The notes beneath the pieces were generated by a model. It was not told where the DNA came from, searched no databases, and saw nothing but the letters and a program-made list of their open reading frames with translations. Both the position numbers and the translations under genes were made by a program. Shown here in pieces: positions 5,690 to 5,838 of a stretch of 5,838 nucleotides of DNA (the first letter of the stretch is position 1; the number at the start of each line of letters is the position of its first letter). Origin of the DNA: Bacillota bacterium (GTDB lineage Bacteria > Bacillota > Clostridia > Oscillospirales > Ruminococcaceae); assembly GCA_023457175.1 (NCBI GenBank), contig JAEWMM010000057.1:1-5838 (forward strand), read 5' to 3'.

Positions 5690-5838
5690 TCAGGTGTTAT
5701 CCTCATGCATTCTGCGCCGGATTACCAGCCGTAGCAGCTTTGATCCGTTGAAGGGTATCAGCGGGAACAGATAGCCCTGCCCGGTAATGGTTGGGGTGGT
5801 GGCGATCAGCACCAGTATCAAGACGATGCCCAAAATAT
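5690..5838 (-). CDS. C-terminal end of a membrane protein, probably GerA-family spore germination protein (partial)
   Basis: Reading from the right edge on the minus strand, a frame gives 48 codons to a TGA at 5692-5690; the rest lies outside the window. It starts with the end of a hydrophobic helix (ILGIVLILVLIA), then TGQGYLFPLIPFNGSKLL and a basic tail RLVIRRR. A last membrane segment followed by an aromatic-Pro-Leu-x-Pro-Phe patch and a short basic cytoplasmic tail is the typical end of GerA/SpoVAF-type germinant receptor subunits, which sit in the inner spore membrane and respond to nutrients. The match rests on a short tail only, so another multi-pass membrane protein is possible. It faces the sigma-factor block convergently. 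Confidence 0.5.
   Translation of the reverse strand, partial: ILGIVLILVLIATTPTITGQGYLFPLIPFNGSKLLRLVIRRRMHEDNT

Overview
The window looks like chromosomal DNA from an endospore-forming member of the Clostridia, probably close to the Oscillospiraceae/Ruminococcaceae. The grounds are the dnaE-pfkA gene order, strong AGGAGG-type ribosome binding sites, an ECF sigma factor paired with a DUF4367-type membrane protein, and a reverse-strand gene tail resembling GerA-family spore germination proteins. The taxonomic call is inference.

Layout. Positions 1-1521 hold the C-terminal 506 codons of the replicative DNA polymerase III alpha subunit (dnaE); its 5' end lies outside the window. A 37-base gap with a good ribosome binding site leads to a complete ATP-type 6-phosphofructokinase gene (pfkA, 1559-2530). 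A hairpin with a T-tract at 2604-2635 closes this GC-rich housekeeping unit. After about 330 bases without a recognisable gene comes a visibly AT-richer block: an ECF sigma factor (2966-3520, TTG start), an overlapping one-pass membrane protein that is probably its anti-sigma factor (3498-4487), and a small secreted protein (4565-4993). From 4994 to 5689 there is no gene I can support, only a direct repeat, a very strong 22-bp hairpin (5530-5577) and a weaker terminator-like hairpin. The window ends in the C-terminus of a convergent reverse-strand gene (5690-5838).

How the middle block may work. The membrane protein would hold the sigma factor until its extracellular DUF4367 region senses a signal. 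The freed sigma factor could then read the site TGTCCC-N16-CGTTATA in front of the secreted-protein gene. That site has ECF promoter geometry and no recognisable housekeeping -35, so the three genes look like a self-contained sense-and-secrete module. Two details stand out. The N-terminal half of the anti-sigma candidate aligns without gaps to region 4 of the sigma factor itself, suggesting a degenerate sigma-4 domain inside the regulator. The module is also flanked by two copies of a diverged direct repeat (2691-2715 and 5086-5107), consistent with insertion or duplication between older chromosomal genes.
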